Notes under the pieces: generated by a model
Seen by the model: only the letters and a program-made list of their open reading frames with translations
What the model was told of the DNA's origin: nothing
Databases searched by the model: none
NCBI RefSeq assembly: GCF_954871325.1
Contig: NC_088777.1
Location: 22,607,366 to 22,671,365 of the forward strand
Direction of reading: 5' to 3'
Length of the DNA stretch: 64,000 nucleotides
Source of the DNA: Gordionus sp. m RMFG-2023
Taxonomy: Eukaryota > Nematomorpha > Gordioida > Chordodea > Parachordodidae
Part shown: in pieces, positions 11,700 through 23,372 of the stretch
Position numbering within the stretch: position 1 is the first letter of the stretch
How the letters are laid out: every line of letters begins with the position of its first letter
Program-made: the position numbers and the translations under genes

Positions 11700-12250
11700 C
11701 ATTTTCACACAATGTTTTATAGAATAGACTAATAAGGAAAATTAGGCCTAACCAAATCAACAATTCTTGGAGGAATATAAACGATCAATCCAAATTATAA
11801 ACTATGGTAGTTAGAGATTCTTCTTAAATACCATGATGGAAGATAGATAAGTAATTGTTAAAAAACTTGTGAGGTATTAAATTTCTAAAAGATTATCTTC
11901 CATTTTTAATGATATATAAACAACTACACAGTTAACCATTATTGCTTATAAAATATGCAAACATATGCTCTCAGCAGCTGTAATAATATTCTTAAATTAC
12001 ATAGCCACACAAATAATAGATGCTTGTTAATTTCCAGTCATAGCCATGACACTCACTATATTAACTTATATCAGAATTTATTATACTAAATAAATTGATA
12101 AAACAAAAACACTATAAATCTTTAGAAGAAATTATTCAAATATATTGAAACCTTGAGTTATTTACATGGCAAGGATGCCATATTAGAAATGAGACATTTT
12201 GGAACTATAAAAGAACCAGAGTGATATTATGAAAGAAATTAAAATTTTAT
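11700..12250 (+). pseudogene. relic of DUF4371 hAT transposase in copy 2
   Basis: This is collinear with 1138-1700 of copy 1 and, more distantly, with 7621-8470. It shares many of copy 1's changes, so copies 1 and 2 come from the same degraded ancestor, moved by an enzyme supplied from elsewhere. No useful open frame remains. Confidence 0.75.
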
Positions 12251-13257
12251 ATATTATTGTCGCACCACCTCTAGTTGGTATATTATATCTTAAAATAGTA
12301 GTCGTTTGTAATAATATCAAAAATATACTAGTATTAAAAATTTAACTCAAAACTGTTTTTCAAATAAGAAAAAAATAGCTTTCCTAAATACACGTAAAAA
12401 AGAGAAGAAAAGTTATCTAATTTATTACCTCCATTGTGGGATGAATAATAAGACGTTTAATTATAATAATATTTCAAATAAATAGATGGCGTTAAATACA
12501 TAAAAACAATTTATCAGATATATATTATCAATAGCACTTATTAGTTAAATTTATTAAAATATTAACTGTAATATATTATATAACTGTCAAATACGTCTGT
12601 AAAAGTGGTATTTAACCTAATATTTTATAATCAGTTATATCTAATAGAGGATTATAAACTATATGTTTACTTACTTTTTATAAATAAATCTCTTATACAT
12701 ATTTGGATTTGGATCTTGAAAATAATTTTAAGAAGATGAATGGTAATTAAATTTAAACATCAATAATATAGTTGATTAGTGTTTTGAACTCGGCTAATTA
12801 CAATATTAAATTTGTTAATTTTCAATTAATATTTATTTAATTAGGGTTATACTTATATATTAATTTAATAAATAAAAGTCAATAAAGCTTTAACTGTTAA
12901 TGCTAAATTAATATTTTGTGAGTGATATTAATATTCTATTTTTAACACAGAATTTGATAGCAAGCTGACATAGCGAAAATATAATTTACAAGATTAATCT
13001 AATCTAATAATTAAAATAGTATTCAATTAAGAATAATTTAGATAGACTTATTAATTTTAAAATTATAAAATTAAATCTATATATTACTCAATAGAGTTAT
13101 AAAAGAAAACATTCAGTGGGCAATCAAAAAAATTTATTTTTAATTCAAGGGGATATTAAGGAGCGATTAAAAAAAATTTGTTGCTTCAGGGGGCTATTCA
13201 AATTTTTCAGGGGGCTCGAGCCCCCCCCCCCTGCGCGCTCCCCCCCCTAGCGACGCC

Positions 13258-13923
13258 ACGGGTTTGAAGATGCTTAACCCTTTTAAATTACATATAAATA
13301 GCAGATAATTATCCAGAAATAATTTTATTTGGAAAATAATGACTATTGTATGCAATATATAAAATTAGCCGATGTTTAAAATATCATTGTATTATAAATA
13401 AGTCTATAATAAGTATTAATTATTACAGCAATACATTTTGCTTTATTTATCTAAAAATTTAATAGATAACCCTCCAATAAATTTATCTTACCCCTAGCCT
13501 ACTCCCCTTAAATGTCTACCTCGATGAAAAATTGCAAACAAACTTAATCATTTTAAAATTAATGATCAGGCAGCTGCATTTCATATCTTCCTCTTTTAAA
13601 AGCAAATGTGTTAGTATGTTTATAAGGAGCTTTAAATCTGAAGGTCGTAAAAGGGTACAATTTTAGTAGGAGAAAAATTCTCTTAAATATTTTGCAAATT
13701 TTTTCCATCACTTCACAACCTTCCGTGCTCTTCTTGGGTAACTTTTAATTTTCATTAGTTCGATTTTGATAAAATTGCCATCAAACAACTTAGAACACTT
13801 GCATCAAAAATAGATTAAAGCTAATGAAAAATAAAAGAAACCTCTGGAGATAACCTAAAATTAATTTAAGAATATATGCATTATTTTAAAAGAGAGAATA
13901 AATTTTAGATATAATAAGGCGCC
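13258..13923. other. non-coding; repeat 13330-13525 inverted at 19935-20135
   Basis: No gene is seen. About 195 bp (13330-13525) match 19935-20135 in inverted orientation, including the phrase around TAGATAACCCTCC. The remainder (13540-13920) has moderate complexity but no open frame. Confidence 0.6.
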
Positions 13924-14126
13924 TTGTGTTATTAAAAGGCTCGTATGAGCCTAACAATATTTTATCTGGAAAAATATTATGGAAGCCTGAAGATTTTGGT
14001 CATATATGGCATAAAGGGTTGAACATCTATTAGCAAAATCTTGAAGTTTAGGAAATATTTTTCTGGATAAAATATTAAGTTACGGTTTTTAAAAATAGTA
14101 TCTAATCGAGCCCTTTAATAACACTA
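13924..14126. mobile_element. decayed member of the TAGTGTTGTT MITE family
   Basis: It starts TTGTGTTATT and ends AACACTA, with the family's internal half-site sequences (aaaaatattatggaagcctg… and …ttctggataaaatatta). A clear 8-bp duplication is not readable, so it is an old copy. Confidence 0.6.
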
Positions 14127-14508
14127 CTGGCCATGCTCATAATAAGAGGTGAACCTTACATTCATAGGCGCGAATACGAAACAAAAGCAGTAGAAATTCA
14201 AAGTTAAATATCAGCTGATTATTCACTTGTCGTATTAATTATTTTTAAAATAGATACTAGAAATATTAACTTGTTGAATGATAAATAATGCTAATTTAAA
14301 CAAAAAAATGAAGGAGAATTCTATGTTCTCTACCAGATTTATTTTAAAAAATCCAATAAAATTCTATTATCATAGTATATATATTGTAAATATTCTTAAT
14401 AAATCCTTTGTAAAAATTATTTATTACATAAATTTATGGTAAATTCTAAATAATTATTTGAATATAATGGTACTTGTAATAGATAGTATATATTAGTGAT
14501 AATTTTTC

Positions 14509-16050
14509 AAACCCGGCCCGAAATTTTTTTAAAAAAGTTATGCCGGCTCGAACCTGAAATTCTTTTATAGTTTTGCCAGCCCGGCCTAAATTCGAAATTC
14601 TTTTAAAAAAATTTTACCGGCCCGGTCCCTTCCGAATTTATTTATAGAGAAATTAAATCTTTTAAAATATACTTGCTCGTTTCCCGCGAAACCTAAATCA
14701 AGGCCTCCTTGAAAATATATTAAACTTTCAATTTTCCAATTTATCCTGGCTTCAGACCACCCTTTGCAGCAAGTCTGGTGGCATTGGTATCCGATCCCCG
14801 ATACAACTATCCCTCTCAGCCTTTATCTCTTCTCGTTTGGCTGCTCAATCTATTATCGATAATGGATCCACTCCTTTAGATACTGACCTTTCTCAGGCCT
14901 TCACGGTACAGCAATTGCCCATCCACCCTTTGTCGTCCTACCTCCAGCAATCAAAAAGACTGGGATGCTCCACTGATGGCTCGTTCCATTGAATATTCGA
15001 ACAGACTTTTTGAGGACAACCCCAATAAATTAATATTATATGCAAACTCAGGTTACGGATGGTTGGAAGCCATCCCCAGTTCCAATCTTGGCCTCCTCTT
15101 GATGATTGAACAGCTACGCATTTCCATAGCCCTCTGGCTGTTATACTGTAGTTCCCTCCATCTGTATCTACTGTGACCATCCCATTGAATCGAAAGCTTC
15201 CCATCCCTTGGACTACAAGTTCTCCCATGGACGAAAATCGCGTCATAAATCTATCAATAACATTCTCCTAACTGCCCTCAAAAAAGTTAATATTCCATCC
15301 ACCCTCGAGCCAGTGGGACTAACAAGGGAAACGCCATACGCCCCGATGGGATGTCCCTAATTCCCTGGACTAATGGTCTCCCGCTCGCTTAGGACTATAC
15401 TTGTGTGGATTTTGCAACAAAGTCCAACCTCTCATTTTCTGCCATTGAAAAGGCTGAAATCCTAAAAAAAACAAATATGCTGGCCTCACAAACATCGTGT
15501 TCATCATACCAATCGTTATCAATAACCTAGGCATTTTTGGAAGTGATGCCCTCAATTTCATTAAAATCATAGGAAAAAAAATGAGAAAAATCTCAGGGGA
15601 CCCTAATGAAGGATTTTACCTTCGGCAGCAGATTTCCCTGAATATCTGCAGGTCCATTTTTTTAAGCATTCACTCTTTTCTAGGGTGATTTGTACCCTTT
15701 TTTTAATATTTTTTTTTATCAGTTCTTTTTTATACATATATTTTTTTAAATTCATTTTTGATATATGCTTATTTATTTTTTAATATATTTATTTTTAATT
15801 ATTTAGTGTATATATCCTATTTTAAAATAAATAAAATTATCTGACCAAAAAAAAAATTACCCAAAATCAAAGATATATGTCATATGGCGTCTAGTTTCTA
15901 TAAATAAAATCAAATACCTTTTTATAAAAAATTCAACATAAAATTGATAAATTTAGAAATATTTAAAAAAAATAAGTCCAGCCCGGCCAGACCCGAATTT
16001 TTTAAAAAATATTAGGCGCGGCCCGAATCCGACCCAGTCTGATAATTATA
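14509..16050. mobile_element. hAT-type element ends rich in CCCGGCCCGAA, split by a LINE
   Basis: The 14509-14640 and 15970-16045 segments are both built of degenerate (C)CCGGCCCGAA units, a style repeated in other element ends of this window. Between them is a LINE 3' fragment. Exact ends and duplications could not be fixed, so the boundaries are approximate. Confidence 0.4.
14745..15850 (+). pseudogene. C-terminal fragment of a LINE reverse-transcriptase protein
   Basis: Read on the plus strand in several frames, this gives the region downstream of the RT domain in a common LINE group: SGYGWLEAIPSSNLGLLL, then an HPLDYKFSHGRKSRH-like zinc-knuckle region, then LEPVGLTR, and finally LGIFGSDALNFIKIIGKK with GDPNEGFYLRQQIS near 15530-15640. 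It is more GC-rich than its surroundings. Several frameshifts and stops separate the pieces. The 3' end merges into T-rich sequence and an A-run near 15847, as expected for a 5'-truncated LINE insertion. Antisense frames here are shadows. Confidence 0.75.
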
Positions 16051-17506
16051 TTTAAAAAATAATTCATTATAATCTATTTTTAAAAATATTATAATTAATA
16101 CTTTCCTATTTTCCTTAGATAATGATTGGTTCTTGATCTACCATCATTGTAATAGGTAGGATTTTCAGTAATGTAACTAGACTTTTTTTTCTTTAGTGGT
16201 ACCCAATTATCATTGTTTTAATCCTTAAAATTTTAAGAATTATTTTATAGAAATTGAATGGAAGAAGAAAATTTTATTAATTTAAAAATTGAAAAGGTAT
16301 TATGAAAACAATTATTATATTAGGATATTTTCCATGCGAGGGGAATTTTTTGCGTTTTTGTTTTAATAAAAGCATTATGAAAACACATCATTTTACTTTA
16401 TAGTATTTTCCATCTATTGAATACGCTACTATTTTAATTTTTTTAAAAATAAATGTTATAAAGATATTACGCATAAAATAATTTATTGATTTATTATTAC
16501 ATTAAAATTTGTAATTTTTATTTTATTTAAAATAAATAAATAATTTAGGGTGTAATTTTTTTTTCTTTTAAAATTAATACGGGAAATTTTAGAAAATGAA
16601 AATGTTTTATATTAGGCTCATTCTAATTGAATTGTAAGTAATATAATTTGACGAATGTTTAAAAAACTTTCTTCTTCAAACATGTTTTATTGTTTATTTT
16701 AGAAACTTAGTCATATTATATTTGTTCTTTTCCTGATATTTTATACATATTGTGAATATTTTATAAATCATTTGTGAATGTCCAAGAATGTCTTAAGATT
16801 AAAAAAACATTATTAAAATGATAAATATTAAATAGATCTGCAACGGGAAAGTTTTGTAACCATCCCTCCCCTCATTGTGCAGGGGATATTTATTATATTT
16901 TAATTTTATATGTTTATTAAATAAGAAATATATTTAAATAAACAATTAAATTAATCATAAAATTTTTAATCAATAGCGGGCAGTAAAGTTTTTTTTTCTA
17001 AAATCATAGGTGGATAAGCAAATGGGTTTGTTGGGTAAAATCTGTCCATTGCAGGCCTCTAATCTGCTCAGATATTCTGAAAAAGAATGTAATTTATATT
17101 GTAATATAATAGTAAGACCTTAAAGATAAGTAGGGGAGACCTGGATTAGTCGCGCAATAGGGTTACCTGTATTTTTATTTTAAAAGTTTAAATTTAGTTA
17201 TCGCATACTATAATAAGTATATTATATACCACTAGTTTTTAAAAATATGTTAAAGTGTGTTTTTGAGGTCAATAAAATCTTTTTTTACATTATGATTAGA
17301 GAAAAGGGCTGGGGCAAACGGGTTATCCGGTAACATAATGTAGGCGTGGCCCGTGGTCCGAAATATATTAATGCTATATTTCCTTCCTATTCTTCCTTTA
17401 TTGCCTGATTGAATATCACAATTATACAATGAATTTAAAAAATAAGAAACGTTCAAAAAAATAGGAGGTGGGAAATATTTACTATTCATTTTTATATCAT
17501 ATTTTG
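16051..17506. other. AT-rich non-coding
   Basis: No supported gene. A short antisense frame at 17250-17489 has no recognisable domain and low-complexity composition. Nothing else structured is seen. Confidence 0.5.
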
Positions 17507-17722
17507 TGGTGTTGTTACCGTTCCATTTGAGCCGATTTTTTAAAACAACTAACTCAATATTTTAGCCAGAAAATTTTTTCCAAAGCCTCGAGATTTCGCT
17601 AATGATTTCCAAACCTTTGTGCCATCTATGAACAAAATCTTTAAGCCTGCATTTATCCAGAATAAAATATTGAGTTAGCAGTTTTTAAAAATTGGCTCAA
17701 ATCGAGCCGTTTAACAACACTA
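17507..17722. mobile_element. MITE of the TAGTGTTGTT hAT-like family
   Basis: The ends are TGGTGTTGTT and AACAACACTA, with an exact 8-bp duplication ATATTTTG at 17499-17506 and 17723-17730. Inside, each arm carries GAGCCGATTTTT and its complement. At 216 bp it is the best-preserved copy and fixes the family as hAT-like. Confidence 0.9.
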
Positions 17723-18178
17723 ATATTTTGTAATAAATAGAAATAAATAGAACTTCGTTAAATTATCAAAATTATTCTGAATTTTGAATTTATTGCCTAG
17801 CATTTAAATAAATATTTTAAGTTGGAAATTTATCCCTTATATTCTTTTTAAAAGTTCAGGTCGCTAACCTCATAGTCTGGCATAGATTTAAAAAAATTTG
17901 GCTTCAAGGAGATTCAATAAACCACTTTATTCGACTAGTTTTAGCCATTATTCTACAAGTTGCGGGTTTGAGGCTTTTCGAAGCAAAGAATCCAATTTAA
18001 CTAAGATTAATTTTAAGAAAAATGTATTAAATATCAAAATTTTATTTTTTATATATAGCAATTATTTTTAGAGCTGTAAGGATTTGGACAAAAATTACTC
18101 TGACTATCCACGATCTCTCTTATAACAATAAAAAAACAATTATTTTTGTATTCATTAAATTTATTTGCAATTTTATAG
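17723..18178. other. AT-rich non-coding upstream of the Reeler-like exon
   Basis: No coding sequence is seen. The last bases, TTGCAATTTTATAG, form a plausible 3' splice site for the exon starting at 18179. Confidence 0.5.
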
Positions 18179-18354
18179 TGCCATACTGTCATGTTGCTTT
18201 GTGAAATTAAATGCCTTTTCCGAAGGGGCACCAACTAGAACTTGTTATACATTATTACCTGCTCCGCCAAAACACGGCCCACCACAAAATGGTAGCTCTC
18301 CATATATTTTGAAAGTGAATTCCGATTCCTTTACATCTAAAGAAATACTGACAG
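18179..18354 (+). CDS. single exon resembling a Reeler-domain secreted protein
   Basis: The exon is bounded by a …TTTTATAG acceptor and an ACAG|GTTTGA donor. It encodes a short hydrophobic segment (AILSCCFVKLNA), likely the end of a signal peptide. Then comes FSEGAPTRTCYTLLPAPPKH, followed by PPQNGSSPYILKVN and a TSKEILT tail. The pattern of signal sequence, G-A-P, Cys, then SPY and V at the first beta strands matches the start of Reeler domains as known from reelin, ferric-chelate reductase-like and insect defence proteins. No preceding ATG exon and no following exon were found nearby, so this may be one exon of a gene spread over large introns, or a stranded fragment. It is relatively GC-rich, and no damage is visible within the exon. 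Confidence 0.6.
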
Positions 18355-18516
18355 GTTTGAAAAAAGTTCCAATATTTATTAAGTCAACTTTATGATAATT
18401 GAAAAAATACCTCGTTTCCATTGGTCTTTGGATAATATTTTTCTAATAAATTGTCCCAAAAGTTAAAAATTTTATTTATTGTGGATAGATGAGTTCTAAG
18501 ATAAAATCAAAGGTAA

Positions 18517-18606
18517 TCTCTTCTCTTCTCTTCTCTTCTCTTCTCTTCTCTTCTCTTCTCTTCTCTTCTCTTCTCTTCTCTCTCTCTTCTCTTCTTTCTT
18601 TCTTTC
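18517..18606. repeat. (TCTTC)n microsatellite
   Basis: About 90 bp of near-perfect CTCTT pentamers ending in TTTCT-type interruptions. Confidence 0.95.
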
Positions 18607-19934
18607 ATTTAAATTTATTTTAATTATTTCAATATTGAATATGACCTTTTAAAATAATAAGCTAATGCAAAGATAAATATTATATTTAAAAACATGCTAT
18701 GTAATAATATTTTCTTATATTGGATATGGGTGGGTAGAAATAATATTCAAGGTATTTTGAGAAAAATAAATAAATTATACTTAATTTTTAAATTAAAAAT
18801 AAATAATTTTTTTTATTTTCACAAACTTTAATATTAACAACTACAGATTATAAAAAACCAATATTCTTCCTTTATACAAATTTTTTAAGGAAACAATTCT
18901 TTTTTAAAAAAAAAATTATATAAGAATAATAAAAAAGAAGGGGCTATTTAATTATATTTTTCTAAAGAATATTGAAATAAAAAAAAAATCTCCGGTAATT
19001 TTTACTAAAATAACGAATTTACAAATTTATAGCATTTCTTTTAAAATAATAGATTTATTATTTACTTTCATTTATAATGAAATAGTTCTTAAATTATAAT
19101 ATACAGGTGAGATATATTAAAATTATTAAGAAGAAGGGGGGGGGGGTTGTGAAAGGGCAAATATTAATAAATTAATAAAATATAAATCTATGTAAAGATT
19201 AATTTATATTCATAGCTTAAAGATAAATTTAATGTATAGAATGAATAGATTAATTATCATTTATGATCTAGTAAAAATTGTGCAAGGCCTTTAAAAAATT
19301 TAAGCTTTAGGCAATCTAATAATTTTAATTACGAATATTTTAGTTTCATTTTCAAAAAATCTTCATATAAACTTTTATTTATTAAATAAATTATCACATT
19401 TTTAAAATGGAAAATATATTATTGCTTGATTTATTATAGGATTCTAAACTCCAATTTTGGTCTAAACTGAGATGGGGTTGAAATATTATTCTTAAGGTTC
19501 CCCACCATCTTGAGGCTTACATAATATTATTTAGGCTAAAATCTTAATAGAACCATTTTTAAAAAATTGACCCAAATTGGGTTCAACGACACTAACTATT
19601 TGTAAGTTTTATTTATAGCGTTACTGATAAATCATAAATTTTATTATAATTTGTTAATAAAATTAATTCACGTTTTTTGTTATATATTTATATTAGAACA
19701 AATTTGATATAAATATTACAAAATTTAATAACCGCTAAAAACGTTGAAGTGACTGAATTGCAACCGAACCGTAAATTGGTTATTGAACAACAGCCTTTAT
19801 AGATAACGATTCAGATCCTTGTTTTCTTTACACCATTTTAAAACTTTTCATAAGCACCTTTTTTGATTTTAAAATGCAAATTTTATCCAAAAATTACTTT
19901 AAAACTAGCGTCTACATGAGCAGGGGATAAGTGA
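18607..19934. other. AT-rich non-coding with a decayed MITE
   Basis: No gene is seen. G-runs occur at 19136-19147. The interval 19490-19597 ends …ACGACACTA and carries the family half-site GACCCAAATTGGGTT, so it is probably the right half of a decayed TAGTGTTGTT MITE. Confidence 0.45.
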
Positions 19935-20135
19935 GCTTTTTGAAGAGGGGGGGGGGTAGGCTTGAGGTAGGATAAATTTATTAGGAGGGTTATCTATTAA
20001 ATTTTTAGCTGAAATAGGGAAAAATATATAGATGTAAAAATTATTTCTTACTTTTATTATGGACCTATTATAATGCAATTTTTTGTTAAAAATCTATATT
20101 TATTAATACTGCATACAATCATGGGTTTGACTAAA
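19935..20135. repeat. inverted copy of 13330-13525
   Basis: The DNA here matches 13330-13525 after complementation, including GGAGGGTTATCTATTAAA. The family is unknown. Confidence 0.6.
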
Positions 20136-20147
20136 CTGCTAATGCTA

Positions 20148-20260
20148 AGGTAAAAATTTTTTGTATATTATCTTTTATTTGTAGTGAGATCCATTTTCCT
20201 ATGATATAAATAACTTATAAAAAATTAAATTTTTAGATATATTCAATATTAAATTTTAAA
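20148..20260. repeat. repeat carrying the empty site of the 26776-28975 LTR element
   Basis: After complementation the segment matches 28976-29035 and then continues into 26720-26775, the two flanks of the non-autonomous LTR element, with only one copy of CTATG (20199-20203). It therefore shows the unoccupied state of that integration site in a related repeat copy. Confidence 0.8.
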
Positions 20261-20989
20261 TTTCAATAATATTATATCCGCAAGATGGCGTATTATTATT
20301 TTATAAAAAAAATTTAAAATTATTTTTTGTCTTATTATATTCTAATATTGTATTATTACTTAAAAAGTAAGCTAAATTCCATATATTATCTATCATTCGA
20401 AAAATTGCAAGAACAAATATAGGTTTTTATAAATTACACATGATCACATTTTAATGGTTAAAGTAAAATAAATTAATTTTTAATTTTTGCATACTTGATA
20501 TTGATCTTTTTTATAAATAGCCACTTTGTTTTTATTGCCATTATTACAATATTACCATACTATAATATCATTCTAATAAATAAGATATCACAGAAAAATT
20601 TTATCGAAAATATAATGTTTATAAAAGATTATTTTACACCTAGCATAAAAATGTATATAATGTATAAAGATTTACCATTTTTAGGGGAAATATATAATTT
20701 AGATAAGGGATTCCGGTAATTTTATAAATGTCGTTATATTTTATTTGTAAAATGATATATTGGTTTTATGTAAAGAATATAGAGGGGGGGGATTGGTATA
20801 TTTGTTCGAATTTTCAGTTGATTTTGAAAGACTTTGATTTGCTATTCTGAGATATAATATCTTGGAGTTTTAACGTCGGCTAATATCTAATGAGAATTGT
20901 TGGTGGGTTAAGCGTCCATGTATTCCTTTTTCTACAAATTTTGTTATGTTAAGTTAATCGTTAAAGTAATATAATTTGATTGTTTAAAA

Positions 20990-21080
20990 GACCGTGAAAA
21001 GGGTCTTTGGATTTTGTAGCGAACTTTTGGTTGAGTGGCCCTAAAAAGGGCCTTTGGGTGTTATGGCCCTAAAAAGGGCC
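20990..21080 (-). promoter_or_regulatory. three histone-mRNA-like 3' stem-loop motifs
   Basis: On the minus strand the sequence contains CCAAAGGCCCTTTTTAGGGCC twice in succession (stem-loops at 21065-21080 and 21037-21052), then CCAAAGACCCTTTTCACGGTC (20990-21005). Metazoan replication-dependent histone mRNAs end in a 6-bp stem with a 4-nt U-rich loop preceded by CCAAA, which these match closely; the third has an imperfect stem. No histone coding sequence is visible upstream. They lie 250 bp downstream of the MULE transposase on the same strand. They may be a relic of a histone 3' region or captured 3'-end signals. Confidence 0.5.
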
Positions 21081-21325
21081 TTTGGATAAATTAATTCTAA
21101 AATAAATTAGTGCCTACTGATTAATTTTTATGTAGGAACTATAATAACTAGGCTCTAGTTCTATCTGATCTAGATCTTTTAGATTGACACGGTTTTTTAG
21201 ATCCTGTAGGTTGAATTAATGTCAATCCACCACATGTCGAGGTAATTTTTTTTTCGTTTATTTGTACTATGTGATTTAAGCACATTTAATATTATTTTTT
21301 TACGTTGATCGTCACTTATCTGGCC

Positions 21326-22720
21326 CTATTCATGACGAATTTTTGTCACATCATACTTTTTTGTTAAATAATAATTTCCCATACCAAGAAGGGCTCTTTC
21401 AAAATCTTTTTCTTGTGCTAAACTTAATTCATAAATTTTATTGACCATCATATGCACAGGTGTTGTAGAATCTCGGTTGAATTTTATTTTTAACACATTA
21501 TTTAAAGATTCGCAGTTATTGTTAGTATAAAGATACGATATCACCTTATTTTTTAAAGGTAAATATACATATAAAAATAAATTATTTTTTAAACTGGCAT
21601 CTATATGTTTCAATAATTTAAAAAACTGTTTATCTCTACAATAATCTCGCAGTTTTTCAACCTTTTCTCCAAAGATTTTATCGCTTAATGAAAATACAAG
21701 TCCTTCTTTGCCAAAAATTTTAGTTACAATATCTTCCCTTGTCCTTGAATCCATTCCCTCTTTATCCTGTAAAAATAAGTTTGGATTCTTTTTTATATGA
21801 TAGGTGCATAATATATGTGTAGAATTACTAAAATTCTTTCTTAACGAAATTATTAAACCTAGCTCCTCATCGCTGCCGAATATAAGATTTTCAACATTTA
21901 TTTTATTTTTTTTGAAGATGCCTTCCAAGTGCGAAAAGAAAATGTTAAAAGTTTCATAATCCGAGCTGCCATGCAAAAATATAGAGCCAAAGAATATAGG
22001 ATGATCCTGTGAATATTTAGACATGAGCACTTGATTCTTGAAAACTGTTGTCGTCACAAACAAGGGACCTAAATTATAAGTTTTATCAACACCTATAATA
22101 CTAGGAAAATCTTGAGAACAAATATATTTAATATTATCTAACATTAAACTAGTATATAATATTAGCGAACATACTCTGTCTGGGCTTATATCTATTTTTT
22201 TTAATATTGGATATTTATAAATATTTTTTAGTAATTCATTTATCTGGTCAGAAAAATTTTTCAAATAACAAGAATCATTTTTAGGCAATTCATTAAATTG
22301 TATATTACGAATTTGTTTGATATCTCTGGGAGTAAAATAATTTTCTTCATTAGCTATTAAATCTTGGTACACGTCTTTTGGAGGGTGATGCACTACCTTT
22401 TCCTTAATTTGTCGCATTATACATACTGGGGTACGACTATAAACCCCTGAGTAGTTTCTGTTGTTTCCATGTGGAAACAACCCTGGATATGTTCCTATGT
22501 ATTCAACTATAAATATAGATTGAATAAGATGAACTGAGCTGTTTAAATATTTATCTAAATGGCATATTCTTTTTTTATACATTTCACAATTTTTCAATTT
22601 TGTATAATAACGATTTAAAATTACCAAATCCTGAGGATTTCGTTGTGGTTTTGCTGCAATAAATATATGATTATATCGTTTTGTGGTGGACTTGCTAAAT
22701 AAGCCATCCTTAATAACCAT
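21326..22720 (-). CDS. MULE-type transposase
   Basis: This is a 464-residue open frame. It opens in a conserved N-terminal region (YNHIFIAAKPQRNPQDL). The MULE DDE core follows: first aspartate in SIIGVDKTYNLGP (near residue 220), second in IFGSDEELGL (near residue 285), and the glutamate in NNCESLNNVLK (near residue 405). Homologous sequence continues upstream to about 22944, where ENMILKERGKKLVYS precedes a frame change near 22800, and downstream past the TAG at 21326, where GQISDDQRKKII reads on in frame. So this frame is the central part of a longer protein. A SWIM zinc finger was not seen. It is probably recently inactivated: the core is clean and the catalytic residues are present. Confidence 0.85.
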   Translation of the reverse strand: MVIKDGLFSKSTTKRYNHIFIAAKPQRNPQDLVILNRYYTKLKNCEMYKKRICHLDKYLNSSVHLIQSIFIVEYIGTYPGLFPHGNNRNYSGVYSRTPVCIMRQIKEKVVHHPPKDVYQDLIANEENYFTPRDIKQIRNIQFNELPKNDSCYLKNFSDQINELLKNIYKYPILKKIDISPDRVCSLILYTSLMLDNIKYICSQDFPSIIGVDKTYNLGPLFVTTTVFKNQVLMSKYSQDHPIFFGSIFLHGSSDYETFNIFFSHLEGIFKKNKINVENLIFGSDEELGLIISLRKNFSNSTHILCTYHIKKNPNLFLQDKEGMDSRTREDIVTKIFGKEGLVFSLSDKIFGEKVEKLRDYCRDKQFFKLLKHIDASLKNNLFLYVYLPLKNKVISYLYTNNNCESLNNVLKIKFNRDSTTPVHMMVNKIYELSLAQEKDFERALLGMGNYYLTKKYDVTKIRHE

Positions 22721-23372
22721 AGGACCACTGCTAATTGTATTATCATTGATATTTATACTATAATAATTTTTTGTTGTACCTGTGGATGTACCAGTACACG
22801 CGCCACAATCATGCTATACACTAATTTTTTACCCCTTTCTTTCAAAATCATATTCTCTTTATTACTTATTGTAAATATAACATTGTTTTTGATACCGGTT
22901 GGTATTGATTCTAGAATATTTATGGGATTCAATAACATATTCATAATAATATCGGTGTCTAGAAAAGGTAAGCTGCTACTAACATTGATGATAAATTAGT
23001 AATAGTTGGGGAATTATTGTTAACTGAAGATAGAAATATGAATGGTGAATCATTAAGGATAGCTAGCATCAAAACGGATGATAAACAAGCGATACTAGAT
23101 GGGGAATTGATTAGAGGTTGAAAAATATGTGGAGGATTATTGTCTGCTGATGATGAAATATGTGATAAATGACTCATACTAGACAGGGATTTGATTGAAG
23201 GTGAGATAGGTGGAGAATCATTGTCAACAGAAATTGAAGAAGCGAATAGTAAATCATCATCAGATAAAATAGTTGGTAAATAGCGAATAATAGGCGGATA
23301 TTCGACTGGAGGTGGAAAATATGTTGGGAATTATTTTCAACTAATGGAAATATAAATGGTGCTACATCAATT
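22721..23372 (-). other. Ser/Pro-rich linker between OTU and MULE domains
   Basis: The minus-strand reading is dominated by imperfectly repeated units of the type ISSADNNPPHI and PSSIACLSS. It is low-complexity and likely disordered, with frame changes. Positions 22753-22944 already belong to the MULE N-terminal region. Confidence 0.55.

Larger units (their letters stand above)
10103..13257 (+). mobile_element. decayed hAT element, copy 2 (DUF4371 family)
   Basis: It starts CAGGGGCGTCGCTAGCC at 10103 and ends with …CTAGCGACGCCAC at 13257, with the same sub-terminal sequences as copy 1. The last bases of the right end differ from the family and the following DNA is not a duplicate of ATTCTGAT (10095-10102), so the right flank has been changed. 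It contains a nested hAT-like element (10413-11632) and a transposase relic (about 11700-12250). Without the insert it is about 1.93 kb, like copy 1. Confidence 0.85.

Noticed and set aside
14938-15570. antisense frames of 66-102 codons
   Set aside because: They lie opposite the LINE C-terminal fragment, whose plus-strand reading shows recognisable conserved blocks.
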